Below, in pieces: positions 51,419 to 60,141 of a stretch of DNA of 64,000 bases. The DNA is from Gammaproteobacteria bacterium (GTDB lineage Bacteria; Pseudomonadota; Gammaproteobacteria; Pseudomonadales; Pseudohongiellaceae). The stretch is from assembly GCA_002730035.1 (NCBI GenBank), contig PBYU01000068.1, positions 1-64,000 on the forward strand. Reading direction: 5' to 3'. Within the stretch, counting starts at the first letter, position 1; every line of letters starts with the position of its first letter. Position numbers and translations under genes: made by a program. Below the pieces are notes generated by a model. That model had not been told where the DNA came from. It saw nothing but the letters and a program-made list of their open reading frames with translations, and searched no databases.

Positions 51419-51436
51419 GCCTAACAAAAGAATACG

Positions 51437-52015
51437 CTATTCCTTACGCTCGTAATGGCCCATTAGCATACCCGTCGCCAGCACGTGGCCATCGATCGCT
51501 TCGAGCAAGGACGCCTTATTCAGCCCAGACTCGAGACCGAGGTCAGCATCCAGCGCATAGACACGGAAGTGATAGGAATGCAGCTGACCATTGACGGGTG
51601 GGCGAGGCCCGAAATAGCCGGGACGAGAAGTACCATTCAAGCCGTTGATAGCGCCCGCAAGGCCAGACACACCTGCTATTTCCGCATCGGAAGGCAGGCC
51701 TGCCGGCAGACCAGCGGCCGCGGCGGGAATGTTGTACATAACCCAATGCACAAAGGGTTCAGGCATCATGCCGATCTCGACGACCTTGGGGTCATCACAA
51801 ATCAGAGCCAACTGTACCGTACCGGAGGGCAGGTTCGACCAGGCCAGATCGATAGAGGTGTTATCCCCATAGGCAGAATTAACTTCTGGCACAGTGCCAT
51901 GGTGATCAAAGATTGAGCTGGTGACGGTTATTGTCTCAGGGATATCCTGGGCAAAACCTTGGACAGCAAGCAATAGAGCTGCCGCTGCGCTTAGGGTGGT
52001 AATCAACTTCTTCAT
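51437..52015 (-). CDS. YbhB/YbcL (PEBP/Raf kinase inhibitor-like) family protein, exported
   Basis: GDNTSIDLAWSNLPSGTVQLALICDDP, FVHWVMYNIPA; signal peptide from Met at 52015. Confidence 0.88.
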   Translation of the reverse strand: MKKLITTLSAAAALLLAVQGFAQDIPETITVTSSIFDHHGTVPEVNSAYGDNTSIDLAWSNLPSGTVQLALICDDPKVVEIGMMPEPFVHWVMYNIPAAAAGLPAGLPSDAEIAGVSGLAGAINGLNGTSRPGYFGPRPPVNGQLHSYHFRVYALDADLGLESGLNKASLLEAIDGHVLATGMLMGHYERKE

Positions 52016-52047
52016 GGTATCTCCTCGTAGTTTATTATTGTCGCGTC

Positions 52048-53703
52048 TCATTTACTCACTGCGTATTCGACATTTTCCGCCTTTTCACGCAGTAGATATT
52101 TCTGAACCTTACCTGTAGATGTTTTATCGATGGGACCGAATGCTACTTTCTTGGGTATCTTGAAGCCAGCTAATTCTTCCCGGCAATAGCTTATGAGTTC
52201 ATCTGCTGACATTTCCTCGCCAGATTTGAGGCAAACGAAGGCACAGGGCACTTCGCCCCATTTCTCATCGGAACTCGCCACCACGGCAGCTTCCAATATT
52301 TTAGGGTGCTTGAACAGCACCGATTCGACTTCCAGCGACGAGATGTTTTCACCGCCAGATATAATGATGTCCTTCGAGCGGTCCTTGATCTGGCAATAGC
52401 CATCTTCATGCCAGACTGCCAGATCACCGGAGTGAAACCAACCCCCTGCAAACGAGGCTTCTGTAGTCTTCGGATTCTTCAGATAACCCCGCATCGTCAG
52501 ATTGCCGCGCATGAAAATCTCACCCATGGTCTTGCCATCCTTCGGGACGGGCTGCAGCGTCTCCGGATCCGCCACCATTAGCTCATCTTGCAGGGATGTA
52601 CGCACACCCTGGCGTGCCTGCACCTCAGCCCGATCGTCGATACTCAGGTCGGCCCATGCATCCTGGGTTGCACACACCACGCAAGGACCATAGGTTTCTG
52701 TTAATCCGTACACATGGGTCACATTGAAGCCCATTTTTCCCATGCCCGCAATTACCGCGGCAGGAGGCGCAGCGCCCGCTGTCATGCAATTGATTTCCTG
52801 TTCGATGCCCTGCTTCAGCGAGTCCTCGGCATTCAGCAGCGTATTCAGTACCACTGGTGCTCCACAGAAATGGGAGACTCGATGTTCCTTAATGGCATCG
52901 AAAATTGCCTTGTCTCTGACATGTCGAAGACACACGCTGGTGCCGGTAACTGTGGCAAGGCTCCAGGGAAAACACCAACCATTGCAATGGAACATCGGCA
53001 AGGTCCACAAATACACCGGATGGGACGTCATGTTCCAACTCACGACATTGGATAGCGCGGCCAGGTACGCACCACGATGGTGAAAGACTACGCCCTTGGG
53101 ATCGCCGGTGGTGCCCGATGTATAGTTTAGAGATATCGCCTGCCATTCGTCTTCCACCTGAAAACAGCGATATTGTTCTGAGCCGGTGTTAAGAAACTCA
53201 TCGTAGGTGGTTTCACCCAGCAGCTCTCCCCCTTCAAAATAGGGATCGTCTATGTCGATCACGGTAGGTTTGCGTGCAAGCAGTGCAAGGGCGGCCTTAA
53301 CGGTCTCGCTGTATTCCCGGTCGGTGAACAGCACTTTGGTTTCCGCGTGTTCCAGGATAAACGCTATGGCCTTCGCGTCCAGTCTCACATTCAGCGCATT
53401 CAATATTGCGCCGGTCATCGGTACACCGAAGTGTGCCTCGAAGGTTTCGGGTGTATTCGCTCCCATAAAGGAAACGGTGTCACCCTTTCCTATGCCTAAT
53501 CTCTGCAACGCCGAAGCCAGTAAACAACAGCGTCGATAAGTCTGCGCCCATGTATAACGCGTATCACCGTGAATGATCGACAATTTGTCAGGATAGACAC
53601 TGGCAGATCTTTCGATAAAGCTCAGTGGTGTGAGGTGGGCATAGTTAGCCTGGTTCTGATCCAGGTGCTGTTCGTAGATATTAGTGGCGCTCATGGGCTG
53701 CAA
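52048..53703 (-). CDS. Acyl-CoA synthetase (AMP-forming), medium/long-chain type
   Basis: ISLNYTSGTTGDPKGVVFHHRGAYL, GWFHSGDLAVWHEDGYCQIKDRSKDIIISGGENIS. Confidence 0.92.
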   Translation of the reverse strand: MQPMSATNIYEQHLDQNQANYAHLTPLSFIERSASVYPDKLSIIHGDTRYTWAQTYRRCCLLASALQRLGIGKGDTVSFMGANTPETFEAHFGVPMTGAILNALNVRLDAKAIAFILEHAETKVLFTDREYSETVKAALALLARKPTVIDIDDPYFEGGELLGETTYDEFLNTGSEQYRCFQVEDEWQAISLNYTSGTTGDPKGVVFHHRGAYLAALSNVVSWNMTSHPVYLWTLPMFHCNGWCFPWSLATVTGTSVCLRHVRDKAIFDAIKEHRVSHFCGAPVVLNTLLNAEDSLKQGIEQEINCMTAGAAPPAAVIAGMGKMGFNVTHVYGLTETYGPCVVCATQDAWADLSIDDRAEVQARQGVRTSLQDELMVADPETLQPVPKDGKTMGEIFMRGNLTMRGYLKNPKTTEASFAGGWFHSGDLAVWHEDGYCQIKDRSKDIIISGGENISSLEVESVLFKHPKILEAAVVASSDEKWGEVPCAFVCLKSGEEMSADELISYCREELAGFKIPKKVAFGPIDKTSTGKVQKYLLREKAENVEYAVSK

Positions 53704-53753
53704 AACTTCCTATAACTGGTAGTACTTTGTGTTCTTCTAAGCATCTCGCTCAA

Positions 53754-55550
53754 CTAGATGAAATCCATGTCTCCGGCAGTAAGCCACCAGGCACCGTAGA
53801 GAGTCTCGGAGCTGGGTCCTGGATTCCAACTATTACAGGGTATCTCAATCCCCAATTCATTCACAATCGCCCCTTCAAGCTCGACCGAACTCAGCCAGGA
53901 TTTAGTTATCCACATTTTCAGACCAGCAACATCACCATCTTCTGCAACTATCTGATTTAATTGAGTTATTGCTCTCTTTATCGACGACAGTGGACAAATC
54001 AGATCCATCAGTAGGTGGCGATCATTATCGCGTTTCAACACAGCGATTGCCCATGCCTCGTGCGCATCGCCTTGTCGTAATACCAGACATTGATATTGCC
54101 CACCAATACCAAAGGGATGATCAAAGTAGCGATATTTCATGTATTGCCAGTGGCGCATACCGATAATGCCCTCTGCAAAATCCGGTTTCATCCGCTGCCA
54201 CAAGTTGTCCAGTTCCTGTTGTTGAACGGGATCTTCAATGTCGAGTACAGTGTGATGCCCCTCATCCAGGTTCGGATTTTCTTTCGGTGGCGAATAAATA
54301 ACCTCAACATAGGCATCGGTCTTTTCATAAAGCCCTAATCGAAGCGCAACATTCATCGTGGGCTGATTTGGAAATCCGAATCCTAACAGGTGATTTACGG
54401 TATTGCCGATCTCGCGCTCCAAAAAAGTTGCCGCAGTCTTGAAGAAAAGGCTGCTCTTTCCATAATGCCTGCGGATCTCTGGTAGTACCATCACATCGCC
54501 GGGTTGAATCGCCATGGATGGGCTACCAAAATAGACTATCTCTCTAGGCGCACCACCGTAATGGGAAACTATTTCGCCACCCCGATGCTGCCTGGCAATT
54601 ACACACTTCCCATCACCCAATTCATACTTCCAACGCCACAGAGCTGGATCAAACTCTTTACCGAAACTCTTTTTGAACAGATCTGCAATTTCATGTGGCT
54701 GAAAGGAATGAATATCACTGTATTCCGCATTGACGTATTCACCGGTAGGATTGGCCACCTTGTTCAGACGAAACAGACGAAAACACCTACGCCCGCTGTT
54801 GAACTCATGATTGACCTCCTCAAGTTGTTTCTCCAGCGCTGCGATTTCCTTTTCAGTGGCGGCCTTCTGGCCCACCAACGTGCTTGCATGGTGTAGCAGC
54901 AGGGAAATAAATCCAGCCAGAGAGGATTGTGCTGCCAGCGTCAATTCCTGATCGGAAACCAGATCGTAGCCGAGTCGATCGGAGAGTTGTTTAAACGAAC
55001 TGAGATTAGGCAGAGTCGATCGTTCGATTGAAGAATCATCATCGAGATACTCACCGAAAACAATCAGGCTACCGTCGCCTCGAATTAATTCACGGCATTT
55101 GTTCAGAATCAGCAGTTGATCCAGATAATGATAGGATCCTTCAACCACTATTACATCGAAATCCACACCTGGATTTGATGCCAGTAAATCAGATTTCTGC
55201 AGATTCAGATTGTTGCCGATTTCAGTAGCCCCACTGAATTTGCCGGCGCTGCTTAACCAGGTCGTTTGCAGGCCCTGTCGAGCACATTTTACCGCCAGCT
55301 CTCCCAGGCTATGCCCTGCCAGCAAGACTCGGCCGTTATGCGGAATTTCGGAGGATATTTCTTGCCAGAGACACTCGACGAAGCGCCGCTGCATCTCGAG
55401 TACGGATTCTGAATCAGCCCTGTCACCCAGCGCAGGGCGGTCTCCACCCAGGCCGAAGTTCAAAAAACGGCACTCACCGAATTCCAACTCGAATACTCTT
55501 GCGTAGAGTCGCTGTCCAGGAAGAAGCAGATCTGCGTTAATTGCTACCAA
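53754..55550 (-). CDS. Putative fusion: SAM-methyltransferase-like N-terminus plus GNAT-like C-terminus
   Basis: N-terminal GRVLLAGHSLGELAVKCARQG ... FDVIVVEGSYHYLDQL ... GSLIVFGEYL; C-terminal VMVLPEIRRHYGKSSLFFKTAATFLERE (acetyl-CoA-loop-like). Confidence 0.6.
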   Translation of the reverse strand: MVAINADLLLPGQRLYARVFELEFGECRFLNFGLGGDRPALGDRADSESVLEMQRRFVECLWQEISSEIPHNGRVLLAGHSLGELAVKCARQGLQTTWLSSAGKFSGATEIGNNLNLQKSDLLASNPGVDFDVIVVEGSYHYLDQLLILNKCRELIRGDGSLIVFGEYLDDDSSIERSTLPNLSSFKQLSDRLGYDLVSDQELTLAAQSSLAGFISLLLHHASTLVGQKAATEKEIAALEKQLEEVNHEFNSGRRCFRLFRLNKVANPTGEYVNAEYSDIHSFQPHEIADLFKKSFGKEFDPALWRWKYELGDGKCVIARQHRGGEIVSHYGGAPREIVYFGSPSMAIQPGDVMVLPEIRRHYGKSSLFFKTAATFLEREIGNTVNHLLGFGFPNQPTMNVALRLGLYEKTDAYVEVIYSPPKENPNLDEGHHTVLDIEDPVQQQELDNLWQRMKPDFAEGIIGMRHWQYMKYRYFDHPFGIGGQYQCLVLRQGDAHEAWAIAVLKRDNDRHLLMDLICPLSSIKRAITQLNQIVAEDGDVAGLKMWITKSWLSSVELEGAIVNELGIEIPCNSWNPGPSSETLYGAWWLTAGDMDFI

Positions 55551-55737
55551 TGCTTAAGTGCCGCTCGCGAATTACTATCAGGGCGTTGCAATATAACTCG
55601 GAGACATTGCTTTGCCTAGTGTGTTGGAGCGGGGATTCCGGTTACAGTGCTGTTGTGAATTTCCACAGGACGTCCCGCAGCATTGCCCTTTACACTGACC
55701 GACGCCGCTCTTCTTTGCTTTGAGGTAGAATAAGGCC

Positions 55738-57075
55738 ATGGATCATACCAACAGACTATCGGAGCTGTTCGATATTGTACTCCCAGGCCGTGGCCAGAGT
55801 AGTGGCTCAGCCAGACAGGGATTACAGATTCTGCTGTTATTGCGCAGTTTTGTCACACTCCTAAGCGCACTCGGCCTGTTGCTCTTCCAGTCCAGGACAA
55901 GGCTGGAGGTGCCACTAGTTTTCATTCTATGGCTGATTGGCGCTGTGATGATCTCAGTATTACTCGGCTATTGGCGCTTAAAGTCATCGAGGGTAGTTAG
56001 TAATCTGGAACTGTTTTGCCACCTGCAGGTCGATGTGGTGTTTCTCATCATCCTGTTGTTAAACACAGGTGGTGCGAGCAATCCCCTGATCTCGTATTTG
56101 TTGGTGCTGCTCGCCGTCACCGCGACGCTGCTACCTCGTGTCTATGTGAATTCTTTCGCCGTGGGGGGAATCCTCATCTATACATCATTTCTACTCATAG
56201 ACCTGCAAGCCGAACAAGACATTGGCGTAGGAACGATAAATCAAGAGACCACGTTTCAACTTCACCTTGTGGGGATGTGGGTAATCTTCCTGGTAAGTGC
56301 TATTTTGATCAGCGTGCTTATTTCCCGCATGGTAAGTACGATACAAGATAGAGAAATCATTCTTGCCAAGTCACGAGAAAATGAAATGCGTAGTGAACAA
56401 TTAGTGGCAATTGGCACCTTGGCAGCAGGTACGGCCCATGCCCTGGGGACACCGCTTTCTACAATGGCAGTATTGCTAACCGATCTTGACAAACTCGACG
56501 CCAATGAACTTGGCAGTGCTGAGATAAAAGGCGATATCTCTGTGTTGAAACAACAGGTTACTCGCTGCAAACATTCGCTGACTCAATTAGCCCGTTACTA
56601 CAATAAGGACAATCCTGACCAGGAAGAAAACCTTACCCTGGCAGATTTCGTTAATGACATCCAGGACTACATTGTCAATGTTCATCCCGCAGCACCTGTT
56701 ACCTTCACTCTGCGGGGAAGCGAAGACTCGCAAGTGACCTCCAATCTCAGCGTAAAGCATGCGGTTATCAATATCATTGAGAATGGCATTAAGGCAGCAA
56801 AAAGCCACGTGGAAGTCACCTTCAAGATCGTTAGTGAAGATCCATCCCATTTTGAGATCTCGATCAAGGATGACGGTCCGGGTATTCCCTCGGAAGTAAT
56901 GGAGCAGCTCGGAGAACCATTTATTTCGATGCGCAGGGAAAGCATGGGACTCGGCATATTTCTGGCCAATGCTACTATCCAGAGACTCGGGGGCACTATC
57001 GAGATGTTTAATCTGAAACTGGGCGGCGCTCTCACCCTGATCAAGCTACCGCTTCCAAGCTACCAACAGGCTTAA
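55738..57075 (+). CDS. RegB/PrrB-type redox sensor histidine kinase
   Basis: NTGGASNPLISYLLVLL, AAGTAHALGTPLSTMAVLLTDL, QQVTRCKHSL, HATPase DDGPGIPSEV. Confidence 0.88.
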   Translation: MDHTNRLSELFDIVLPGRGQSSGSARQGLQILLLLRSFVTLLSALGLLLFQSRTRLEVPLVFILWLIGAVMISVLLGYWRLKSSRVVSNLELFCHLQVDVVFLIILLLNTGGASNPLISYLLVLLAVTATLLPRVYVNSFAVGGILIYTSFLLIDLQAEQDIGVGTINQETTFQLHLVGMWVIFLVSAILISVLISRMVSTIQDREIILAKSRENEMRSEQLVAIGTLAAGTAHALGTPLSTMAVLLTDLDKLDANELGSAEIKGDISVLKQQVTRCKHSLTQLARYYNKDNPDQEENLTLADFVNDIQDYIVNVHPAAPVTFTLRGSEDSQVTSNLSVKHAVINIIENGIKAAKSHVEVTFKIVSEDPSHFEISIKDDGPGIPSEVMEQLGEPFISMRRESMGLGIFLANATIQRLGGTIEMFNLKLGGALTLIKLPLPSYQQA

Positions 57076-57082
57076 TCGAAAC

Positions 57083-57628
57083 ATGGAAAATTCACATATC
57101 CTCCTGGTAGAAGATGATGAAGTTTTTGCAGAGGTAATCAGCCGTGCGCTTTCCAACCGTGGATATGAAGTTGCCCATGCTCAGGACAACGAGCAAGCCA
57201 AGCAACTAATCGGTAGCTGTAGTTATAACTACGCCATTCTGGATCTCAATCTGGGCGGCGAAACCTCCCTGGAGCTGATACCCCGGCTCAAACAGAGCGC
57301 TGTCGCCATACGCATCCTGATGCTTACCGGCTATGCCAGTATTGCCACAGCCGTGGAAGCGATAAAACTGGGGGCTGATAATTATCTGTCAAAACCCGCC
57401 GACGCTGACGAAATCCTCGGCGCACTGCTCAGCGAAGATCAGTTGCATCTCAAAATTGATTCGCAGCAGTCCCCGATGGAACACATGTCAGTGAGACGCC
57501 TGGAATGGGAGCATATTCAAAAGGTATTGCAGGAGAACGGTGGCAATATCTCCGCAACTGCAAGGCAACTTAAGATGCACCGCCGCACCCTACAGCGAAA
57601 ACTCCAGAAACACCCCGTTGCGAAGTAA
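57083..57628 (+). CDS. RegA/PrrA-type response regulator
   Basis: Receiver ILLVEDDEVFAEV ... YAILDLNLGG ... MLTGYASIATAVEAIKLGA; C-terminal Fis-type HTH GGNISATARQLKMHRRTLQRKL. Confidence 0.92.
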   Translation: MENSHILLVEDDEVFAEVISRALSNRGYEVAHAQDNEQAKQLIGSCSYNYAILDLNLGGETSLELIPRLKQSAVAIRILMLTGYASIATAVEAIKLGADNYLSKPADADEILGALLSEDQLHLKIDSQQSPMEHMSVRRLEWEHIQKVLQENGGNISATARQLKMHRRTLQRKLQKHPVAK

Positions 57629-57689
57629 GCGGCACTGATTTTCAGAAAAATTTCGCATTTACTGTGGCAGCTACTACTCTTAAGCAATA

Positions 57690-57779
57690 CAGGGATGTAT
57701 TGCCATTTGCCGAAGGCAAATGCGAGCTGTAAAAGTCCAGGGATGGACCTTTTACAGCAACAAATAAGAGGCAGGGATG
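57690..57779. repeat. Hairpin-rich intergenic repeat with three CAGGGATG motifs
   Basis: CAGGGATG at 57690, 57738 and 57772; hairpin CATTTGCC-GAA-GGCAAATG; hairpin GCTGTAAAAGTCCA-GGGA-TGGACCTTTTACAGC. Confidence 0.7.
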
Positions 57780-57808
57780 GATTTTGTCAGTTAACGATTA
57801 GTGACTGA

Positions 57809-58600
57809 TTATCTCCTGGAAAGCGGTGCCATACTCAGGTGCCGACCGCCATCAACAATCATAGTTTCTCCGGTCACGACCTGTGGCCCACTAATGAAAT
57901 AGAGTATGGCATCGGCGACTGTCTCTGCCGTCGCCGTAACCCCTAGCGGCGCATTCTTGCGATTAAAATCCAGCAGGGCCTGATAGCGCTCTTCTCCAAA
58001 GCCATCTTTTAACCAGTCGCCCTCGATGAAGCCAGGGCACACGGCATTGATGCGCAATTTCGGAGCCAAGGCGCGTGCCAGCGAAAGTGTCATTGTCACC
58101 ATGGCCCCCTTGGATGCGGCATAGGCGACGCAGCTTCCGAAACCTGTCACTGCAGCGATCGACGCAACGTTGACTACAACGCCGCCTTCCTCCTGATCCT
58201 GCATCTGCCCATTGACTGCGCGAACCATCTGGTAGGCACCAATCACGTTTACCCCATAGATGTGTTGAAAATCGTCTTTATCAAGACCGTCGAGATTGGC
58301 GTGATCGACAAATTTGGTAGTCCCAGCATTGTTTAGCAACACATCGATACGGCCCCATTTATCGATGGCCGCCGTTGCCATGGTGATGCAATCGCTGTCC
58401 TCCGCCACATTTCCACGCAGTACCAGTGTCTCGACTCCATGGGCTTCGCAGTCCCCCGCAACAGCATTGGCCCCCTCTTCATTGGAGTTGTAGTTGATAA
58501 GGACATGACATCCTTCAGATGCAAGCAATCGTGCCGTTGCCGCTCCAACCCCACTGCTTGATCCAGTCACTATGGCGACTCTGTCTGCTAAGTCTTTCAC
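57809..58600 (-). CDS. SDR family oxidoreductase
   Basis: VAIVTGSSSGVGAATARLLA, LLNNAGTT, YAASKGAMVTMT. Confidence 0.92.
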   Translation of the reverse strand: MKDLADRVAIVTGSSSGVGAATARLLASEGCHVLINYNSNEEGANAVAGDCEAHGVETLVLRGNVAEDSDCITMATAAIDKWGRIDVLLNNAGTTKFVDHANLDGLDKDDFQHIYGVNVIGAYQMVRAVNGQMQDQEEGGVVVNVASIAAVTGFGSCVAYAASKGAMVTMTLSLARALAPKLRINAVCPGFIEGDWLKDGFGEERYQALLDFNRKNAPLGVTATAETVADAILYFISGPQVVTGETMIVDGGRHLSMAPLSRR

Positions 58601-59000
58601 GCTTGTCTATCTCCGTTTCGATCAGGGATTGAGCGGTCAAAACTAGCACAATTCCAATGAAATTCCTGCATTCCTCGGATTCAGCCGAAACGCCCGAATT
58701 TTCTGATAATCCGAGTAAAAAGGCGTTGCATTTATGAGCAAGATCGTTACAATACGTAACACTTCAGTAGTGAAGAATTATCAGGCACTTACCGTAAATA
58801 CTGCGGAATGCCTGACAGCAAAATTCCCGCAGAACCGGGAAGCTCTAACAACAAGGACGTACCACCCATGTATAATAAAAATAATCTGATTTGCATTCGG
58901 AGAGCCAGAGTTTTTGCCTCTTCAAAGCAGATGCTTGGTCGTATGTGCAACATAAGAAATTAAGAGCTAGTTTAGTAAACGTGGCACTTTGGAGGCAGCA

Positions 59001-60113
59001 GTGAAAAAGCAGCAGTTGGTAGCAGCAGCAATCTTCGGATTGGTTGTGTTGTGGATGGTTGTTCCTCACAACGCAGAGACGCTTATAGAAAAACCCTCGG
59101 AAACTCCCAAGGTGGTCGTCGCAATTCCCGAAGGCGAACCTGCTTCGGAAAATGCCGATACTATTACTGTCCGTGCGGAACGAATCGGCCCCCAGACTTA
59201 CGTAGCACGAATCAGAGTTAGAGGTCGCACTCAGGCTTATCGCCATGTCGAAGTGCGAGCCGAACAGGCGGGTCGCCTGGTTAGCAATCCTGTTGCCCGC
59301 GGTGCCCGCGTTAGTGAGGGTGATATATTATGTGAGATTGCCATAGACAATCGGGCCGCCGACCTGCAAGAAGCAACCAGCCGCCGGGAACAGGCTCAAT
59401 TTGAATATGCTGCCGCACTGGACCTGCAGGAACGCGGTCTACAATCAGACGTCGCGGTATCTCAACTGAAATCAGCACTGGATTCTTCCGAGGCGCAAGT
59501 AAGTCGTGCGGAATTAGCGCTGCAGAAAACTAAAATCGTCGCTCCCTTCGACGGCATCGTTGAAACTCGCAGCGTAGAGATGGGTGATCTTCTGAATGCA
59601 GGGACTGTATGTGCATCGATTCTCGATGACAGCCCTATGCTGCTGGTTGGTCTGGTACCCGAACAGGACGTAAGCGCACTGGCCCAAGGTGCAAGCGTGT
59701 CTGGTCGTTTACTGAGTGGCGAACTAGTCTCTGGCACGGTGAGCTACATTGCACGCGCGGCCGATCCGATGTCCCGCAGCTACCGCATAGAAATCGAAGT
59801 CGACGCAAAGCATGAAAACCTGCGTGAAGGAATAACAGTTGAGCTACTGGTTGATGCGAATGAGGTTGCCGCCCATCTGATCCCGTCTTCTGCCCTGACA
59901 CTCGATGACAATGGCAGTGTCGGAGTCAAAATTATCGACTCCAGCGGCAGCGTGTTGTTTCGACATGTTGAGATCGTGGGTGATAACACCAATCAACTGA
60001 ATCCAGGTATCTGGGTGACAGGACTTCAGGGCAGCGTAACCTTAGTCACACTCGGGCAGGAGATAGTCTTCCCCGGTCAGACTGTAGTAGCCAATTTCGA
60101 TTGGGATAAGTAG
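59001..60113 (+). CDS. RND efflux periplasmic adaptor (MFP) subunit
   Basis: VRGRTQAYRHVEVRAEQAGRLVSNPVARGARVSEGDILCEIAID and KTKIVAPFDGIVETRSVEMGD. Confidence 0.9.
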   Translation: MKKQQLVAAAIFGLVVLWMVVPHNAETLIEKPSETPKVVVAIPEGEPASENADTITVRAERIGPQTYVARIRVRGRTQAYRHVEVRAEQAGRLVSNPVARGARVSEGDILCEIAIDNRAADLQEATSRREQAQFEYAAALDLQERGLQSDVAVSQLKSALDSSEAQVSRAELALQKTKIVAPFDGIVETRSVEMGDLLNAGTVCASILDDSPMLLVGLVPEQDVSALAQGASVSGRLLSGELVSGTVSYIARAADPMSRSYRIEIEVDAKHENLREGITVELLVDANEVAAHLIPSSALTLDDNGSVGVKIIDSSGSVLFRHVEIVGDNTNQLNPGIWVTGLQGSVTLVTLGQEIVFPGQTVVANFDWDK

Positions 60114-60141
60114 ACGCAGTAGTAAACCAAGAGCTCCTTTC

